This document shows, piece after piece, positions 59,675 through 64,000 of a stretch of 64,000 nt of DNA (the first letter of the stretch is position 1; each line of letters starts with the position of its first letter). The position numbers and the translations under genes are program-made. The stretch covers positions 101,699 to 165,698 of the forward strand of contig PHBY01000009.1 in the NCBI GenBank assembly GCA_002840735.1. The letters run 5' to 3'. The notes beneath the pieces are model-generated. The model saw nothing but the letters and a program-made list of their open reading frames with translations. It searched no databases and had not been told where the DNA came from. This DNA comes from Chloroflexi bacterium HGW-Chloroflexi-2 (GTDB lineage: Bacteria; Chloroflexota; Anaerolineae; Anaerolineales; Anaerolineaceae).

Positions 59675-61978
59675 ATGAATATTTTTGGTCTTGCTAGGCA
59701 TGGATTTAACTCTTTCGAACAAATCTCAATGCTTGGAATTATAGTTGTTGCAATAATAAGCCTTGTGTATGCATTTTTACTCAGGAAACATGTCTTGAAA
59801 AAAGATAAGGGAACTGAGAAAATGCAGGAAGTCTGGAATGCAATTCGCATTGGTGCAGAAAGTTATCTATCAAGGCAATTGCGGACAATTATTGCTTCCA
59901 TCGTAATTTTGACAGTTGTTTTGTTTTTCAGCGTTTACGTAGTTCCGCCAAGTCTAGAAGCTCAAGAGGAGTTTGCCGGTCAAAATGTCAGAATGATCAT
60001 CGCTATAGGCAGATCGATAGCCTTTATTATTGGAGCAACCTTCTCCATTCTCGTCGGTCAAATGGGAATGAGAATGGCGATCCAGGCCTCTGTCAGAGCA
60101 GCATCTGCAGCCAGGACAAGCCTGAATGATTCTCTTTCGATTGCTTATTATTCCGGAACATTTACTGGAATGCTTACCGATGGTCTCGGCCTTTTGGGCG
60201 GCACAATTATATTCATGATTTTTGGTAAAGCAGCACCGGATGCATTATTGGGATTTGGTTTTGGTGGAACTCTGGTTGCATTGTTTATGCGAGTTGGTGG
60301 TGGTATTTACACCAAGGCAGCGGATGTCGGGGCGGATCTGGTAGGAAAAGTTGAGCAGGATATACCTGAAGATGATCCAAGAAATGCAGCAGTTATTGCT
60401 GACCTGGTTGGAGACAATGTTGGTGATTGTGCAGGTATGGCGGCTGATATTTTTGAGAGTTACGAAGTTACTATTGTCTCTTCATTGATATTGGGTATTG
60501 TGCTTGTTTCACTGACTGGTGATATGAAATGGATTGTATATCCACTCATCATTCGAGCTATTGGTGTTGTTAGCTCTATTATGGGAACCTTCGCAGTTCC
60601 TATTTGGATGAAATTTCCGATTAAATTCTTACGAGCTCATGACTCGGAAGAAGCCATGTTCCGATCCTATGAAGTTTCAAGTTTCAATACTATTTTGTGG
60701 TCATTCGTTGTCGCGATTGCTTACGCTGGTGATTGGCGATTAGGAATGCTTACGACCATTGGTGTGGGATTGGCCGTTGCGTTTAATCCTCTCACTTCAT
60801 ATTTTACTTCAACAAAGAAACCACCAGTAAAAGAAATTGTGAAATCTGCTGATACTGGTAGCGCAACACTTATTCTATCTGGGTTGGCCGTTGGTATGGA
60901 ATCAAGTGTGTGGGCATTGATTGTGATTTCGATCAGCTTCATTTTTGCTTTGTTGTTGTTCAATGCAGAGGCTCCCATCTACGTAATGTATGCAGTCTCA
61001 ATGATTGGTATTGGTATGCTCAGTCACACCGGTAACAATGTAGCCATGGATTCTTTTGGACCTATTTCCGATAATGCCAATGGTATTGGAGAAATGGCCT
61101 GGCATGGTATGGAAGATAAGGAGACAAAGGAAGCACGGCAGATTATGGCTGATCTTGATGCAGTCGGTAACACGACCAAAGCAATTACGAAAGGTATAGC
61201 CATTGCATCGGCAGTGATCGCGGCAGTAAGCCTCTTTGCCTCTTACATGATTGATGTTGGACGTGTCCAGGTTCAATTAAATGTACCAGTGATTGATTCA
61301 ATTCGGATTTCAGAAACCAATGTTTTTGTAGGATTGTTAATTGGTGGGGCTTTGCCGTGGTTATTCAGTGCACTTAACATTCGGGCTGTCAGTCGAGCTG
61401 CGGGTCAGGTGGTGGATGAAGTTCGCCGGCAATTTAGAATTCCTGGTGTAATAGAAGGTACAGTGAAACCTGATTATGCCAAGGTAGTTGGAATTTCAAC
61501 TGAATCTGCGCAAAAAGAATTAGTCCCAATCGCTTTATTAGCGGTCATCATTCCTTTGATTGTGGGAATGGTTCTTCAAGTCGAGGCTTTGGGAGGATTT
61601 TTGGCTGGTGTAATTCTAAGTGGCCAATTATTAGCAGTGTTCCTATCAAATACCGGTGGAGCATGGGATAACGCAAAAAAATCAATTGAAGATGAACCAC
61701 GTAATCTCCAAGCCAACACAGGTAAGGGATCTGAACGACATAAAGCCGGCGTAGTGGGAGATACAGTTGGAGATCCGTTAAAGGATACCGCTGGTCCTGC
61801 TCTCAACCCAATGATCAAGGTTGTGAACCTGGTCAGTTTATTGGCAGCACCTGTGATCGTTAAGTATCAGGAACTTGGCGTAGTAGGTTGGATTGTCGTT
61901 GTCGTCCTCTTTGCAATAGTTGTCTGGGCATTTTTGCAGAGCAAAAAACCTGTTGAAATCAAACAAACTTTAGAATAA
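59675..61978 (+). CDS. hppA: Membrane-bound proton/sodium-translocating pyrophosphatase
   Basis: DVGADLVGKVEQDIPEDDPRNAAVIADLVGDNVGDCAGMAADIFESYEVT and GVVGDTVGDPLKDTAGPALNPMIKV. Confidence 0.97.
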   Translation: MNIFGLARHGFNSFEQISMLGIIVVAIISLVYAFLLRKHVLKKDKGTEKMQEVWNAIRIGAESYLSRQLRTIIASIVILTVVLFFSVYVVPPSLEAQEEFAGQNVRMIIAIGRSIAFIIGATFSILVGQMGMRMAIQASVRAASAARTSLNDSLSIAYYSGTFTGMLTDGLGLLGGTIIFMIFGKAAPDALLGFGFGGTLVALFMRVGGGIYTKAADVGADLVGKVEQDIPEDDPRNAAVIADLVGDNVGDCAGMAADIFESYEVTIVSSLILGIVLVSLTGDMKWIVYPLIIRAIGVVSSIMGTFAVPIWMKFPIKFLRAHDSEEAMFRSYEVSSFNTILWSFVVAIAYAGDWRLGMLTTIGVGLAVAFNPLTSYFTSTKKPPVKEIVKSADTGSATLILSGLAVGMESSVWALIVISISFIFALLLFNAEAPIYVMYAVSMIGIGMLSHTGNNVAMDSFGPISDNANGIGEMAWHGMEDKETKEARQIMADLDAVGNTTKAITKGIAIASAVIAAVSLFASYMIDVGRVQVQLNVPVIDSIRISETNVFVGLLIGGALPWLFSALNIRAVSRAAGQVVDEVRRQFRIPGVIEGTVKPDYAKVVGISTESAQKELVPIALLAVIIPLIVGMVLQVEALGGFLAGVILSGQLLAVFLSNTGGAWDNAKKSIEDEPRNLQANTGKGSERHKAGVVGDTVGDPLKDTAGPALNPMIKVVNLVSLLAAPVIVKYQELGVVGWIVVVVLFAIVVWAFLQSKKPVEIKQTLE

Positions 61979-62001
61979 TATTTATTAGTTTTTCGTTTGT
62001 T

Positions 62002-62035
62002 AGGCGGAGAAGGTTTAAAACTTCTCCGTCTTTTC
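62002..62035 (+). terminator. Intrinsic terminator after hppA
   Basis: GGCGGAGAAG-gtttaaaa-CTTCTCCGTC followed by TTTTC. Confidence 0.8.
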
Positions 62036-62701
62036 TTAAATATTATCTATCGAAAAAGGGACATCTGTATTTATAAGAATTTTCTGGTCTGTCTCTGGAT
62101 GAAGAAATTCGATGGCAGTAGCATGTAGCATCATCCTATTTACGGAATCATTTAATTTGTGTTGAAATGAAGAAAGATCTTTTGTATAAAGAAGATCACC
62201 AAGAATTGGAAAACCGAGAAAAGATAAGTGCGCTCGAATTTGATGCGTATAGCCAGTATGTGGAATTGCTTCCAAAACAGATAAACATTTTTGCTGATCG
62301 AAATGATGCCTGATGAAGTGAGTTTCGGATGCCTTTCCGGATTGACTTATGATAGTTCGGTGTTTTCGATCTCCATTTATCAAGAGGGGAAATCTGGCTG
62401 TATAAGTTTCCCAATCAGGAATATTATGGGATATAACCCAATATTTCTTTCGAATTAATCTATTTTCAAATTGATGATTAAGATTACGATGTGCTTCCTT
62501 GTTTCTGGCGAATAAGATCACACCGCTGGTCTTTTTATCAAGTCGATGAACTGTCATTAATTCTGGAAATTCAAATTTAAGAAAAGTTTGTAAATTTTCT
62601 TTATTTTTATCATAACCATCGGGAATTGTTCGTAATCCTGATGGTTTGTTTATTGGGATAATTGAATTATCAATGTAAAGGATTAAGTCAGTGAGCATCA
62701 A
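62036..62701 (-). CDS. RluA-family pseudouridine synthase
   Basis: INKPSGLRTIP, VHRLDKKTSGVILFARN, TGYTHQIRAHLSFLGFPILGD. Confidence 0.92.
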   Translation of the reverse strand: MMLTDLILYIDNSIIPINKPSGLRTIPDGYDKNKENLQTFLKFEFPELMTVHRLDKKTSGVILFARNKEAHRNLNHQFENRLIRKKYWVISHNIPDWETYTARFPLLINGDRKHRTIISQSGKASETHFIRHHFDQQKCLSVLEAIPHTGYTHQIRAHLSFLGFPILGDLLYTKDLSSFQHKLNDSVNRMMLHATAIEFLHPETDQKILINTDVPFSIDNI

Positions 62702-62728
62702 ATAAAGGTCAATGCTTAAAAATTAATT

Positions 62729-63568
62729 TCAATCAACAAAATAACTAACTCCTAGAACACCAGGACCTGAATGTGTTAAAAACGCTGGTGGAAGTTCATA
62801 AATTTCGATCGTGTCGATTCCAAGTAGCTGCTTGAAATCCTCTGCAAGCGTTTTTGCTTCTTTTTCAGCGGCTCCATGTTGGATACTGAACATTGAGAAG
62901 CCTTTTTCTTTGCATTCGGAAACGACTAATTCCTTTAATCTTGCAAGCGCTTTTTTGGAAGTACGTTGACTGTCAACTGGTTCAACCTGACCGTTTTTTA
63001 TACTTAGGAGTGGTTTAACCTGGAGGAGACTTCCAAACAGCATTTTTGCTCCACCAATTCTCCCGCCTTTATATAAATATTCGAGCGTATCAACAACAGA
63101 TAGATTTCTTTCTCTGTTTTTTAAATCCTCAACTTTGGAAATGATTTCCTGACTTGAAAAACCTTCCTGAGCATATTTGTTTGCTACTTTCACAATGGTC
63201 GCCAAAGATGCTCCTATGGCTAACGTATCGATTACTTTTATGTCTGCATCAGGGAATTCCTGGGCAGCAACTTCTGCGCTTCTAAAGGTACCGCTTAGTT
63301 TTAAAGACGGTGTCAGGACAATAATGGAATCTCCCTTAGATAGATGTTTTTCAAAAATTGGATTATATAAACTTGGTGGAGGTGCTGCAGTTTTTGGTAA
63401 AGTCGATGATGCGACAAGTTTCTTTAGAAATGTACTTGAATCAATTTCATAATCATCTCGAAACGATTCGTCTCCAAATATGATGATCTGGGGGAAGTAC
63501 TCAATTCCAAGAGCTTTTGCTTGTTCAACAGGAATGCTGGAAGTTGTATCTGCGAATATTGACACCAT
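62729..63568 (-). CDS. DegV family protein
   Basis: FADTTSSIP, PKTAAPPPSLY, LTPSLKLSGTFRSA, YLYKGGRIG, HSGPGVLGVSYFVD. Confidence 0.93.
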   Translation of the reverse strand: MVSIFADTTSSIPVEQAKALGIEYFPQIIIFGDESFRDDYEIDSSTFLKKLVASSTLPKTAAPPPSLYNPIFEKHLSKGDSIIVLTPSLKLSGTFRSAEVAAQEFPDADIKVIDTLAIGASLATIVKVANKYAQEGFSSQEIISKVEDLKNRERNLSVVDTLEYLYKGGRIGGAKMLFGSLLQVKPLLSIKNGQVEPVDSQRTSKKALARLKELVVSECKEKGFSMFSIQHGAAEKEAKTLAEDFKQLLGIDTIEIYELPPAFLTHSGPGVLGVSYFVD

Positions 63569-63596
63569 AGGATTTACCTTTCTAATTGGAAAATAA

Positions 63597-63915
63597 TCAG
63601 GATAATACTAATTGATTTAAGATGCTTTCATCGTGATAAATTCTTCGAATGATTTCCGATAGAGGTGGAGCAATTGAAACCTGTTCAATTTTGGCACAAT
63701 GTTTTGCGCGTTCCGGAAGAGGTAATGTGTTTGTGACAATTATCCGCGCAATTCTAGGATAATTATAAATGAAATTCAGGGTAGAATCCAATAAGTTTGG
63801 AAGTGTTATGTAAAGCCAGACTTTTTTTGTGATACCCTGACCTTATAAAATATTCAACTGTTTTAAAATATTCCCTCCGCTAATTCAATCGTCAATAATA
63901 ATACCTGAGTTTCCC
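63597..63915 (-). pseudogene. Decayed C-terminal fragment of a ribose-phosphate pyrophosphokinase-like gene
   Basis: In one frame: GTKVGNSGIIIDD*ISGGNILKQLNIL*GQGITKKVWLYITLPNLLDSTLNFIYNYPRIARIIVTNTLPLPERAK...VSIAPPLSEIIRRIYHDESI; in-frame stops at 63885-63887 (TGA) and 63843-63845 (TAA). Confidence 0.7.
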
Positions 63916-63918
63916 ACT

Positions 63919-64000
63919 TTAGTGCCCTGAACTAAGCTTATCAATAATGGATTTGGCGGATGCAGGAACCACTGGCTCTAACAAGAGCTCATTTCCATTA
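63919..64000 (-). CDS. C-terminal end of an unidentified CDS running off the window
   Basis: Open frame ...NGNELLLEPVVPASAKSIIDKLSSGH* from the window edge to stop at 63919-63921; too short to identify. Confidence 0.35.
   Translation of the reverse strand, partial: NGNELLLEPVVPASAKSIIDKLSSGH

Overview
The window is a 64 kb chromosomal segment of an AT-rich bacterium. Gene content suggests Chloroflexota/Anaerolineae, but this is inference from gene style only; no rRNA or marker placement was possible. Most of it is housekeeping or metabolic: htpG, secDF, rpmF, hflX, trmFO, alaS, pepA, gcvPB-gcvPA-gcvH, dus, PPK2, ppa, ndk, an rpoD-type sigma factor, a membrane H+-pyrophosphatase, an RluA-type pseudouridine synthase and degV. 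A sugar-catabolism-like cluster with an AraC regulator sits at 5.9-9.9 kb. No CRISPR array, transposase, rRNA or tRNA was found. The most interesting region is 16.6-29.6 kb, which looks like a self-contained sigma-54 module. A first operon (rpoN with an inserted zinc ribbon, a cytoplasmic PAS/GAF histidine kinase, and an NtrC-type activator lacking a DNA-binding HTH) is followed by a second (small two-TM protein, 1784-aa TPR protein, TPR plus caspase-fold protease with a His563/Cys609 dyad). The two operons are preceded by the identical 16-mer TGGCATATAACTTGCA, a near-consensus -24/-12 sigma-54 promoter. The second operon ends in a clear hairpin/T-tract terminator before alaS. Other notable items are an acidic TPR protein with about ten copies of a P-x-W-[IL]-like motif, and a decayed PRPP-synthetase fragment at the right edge.
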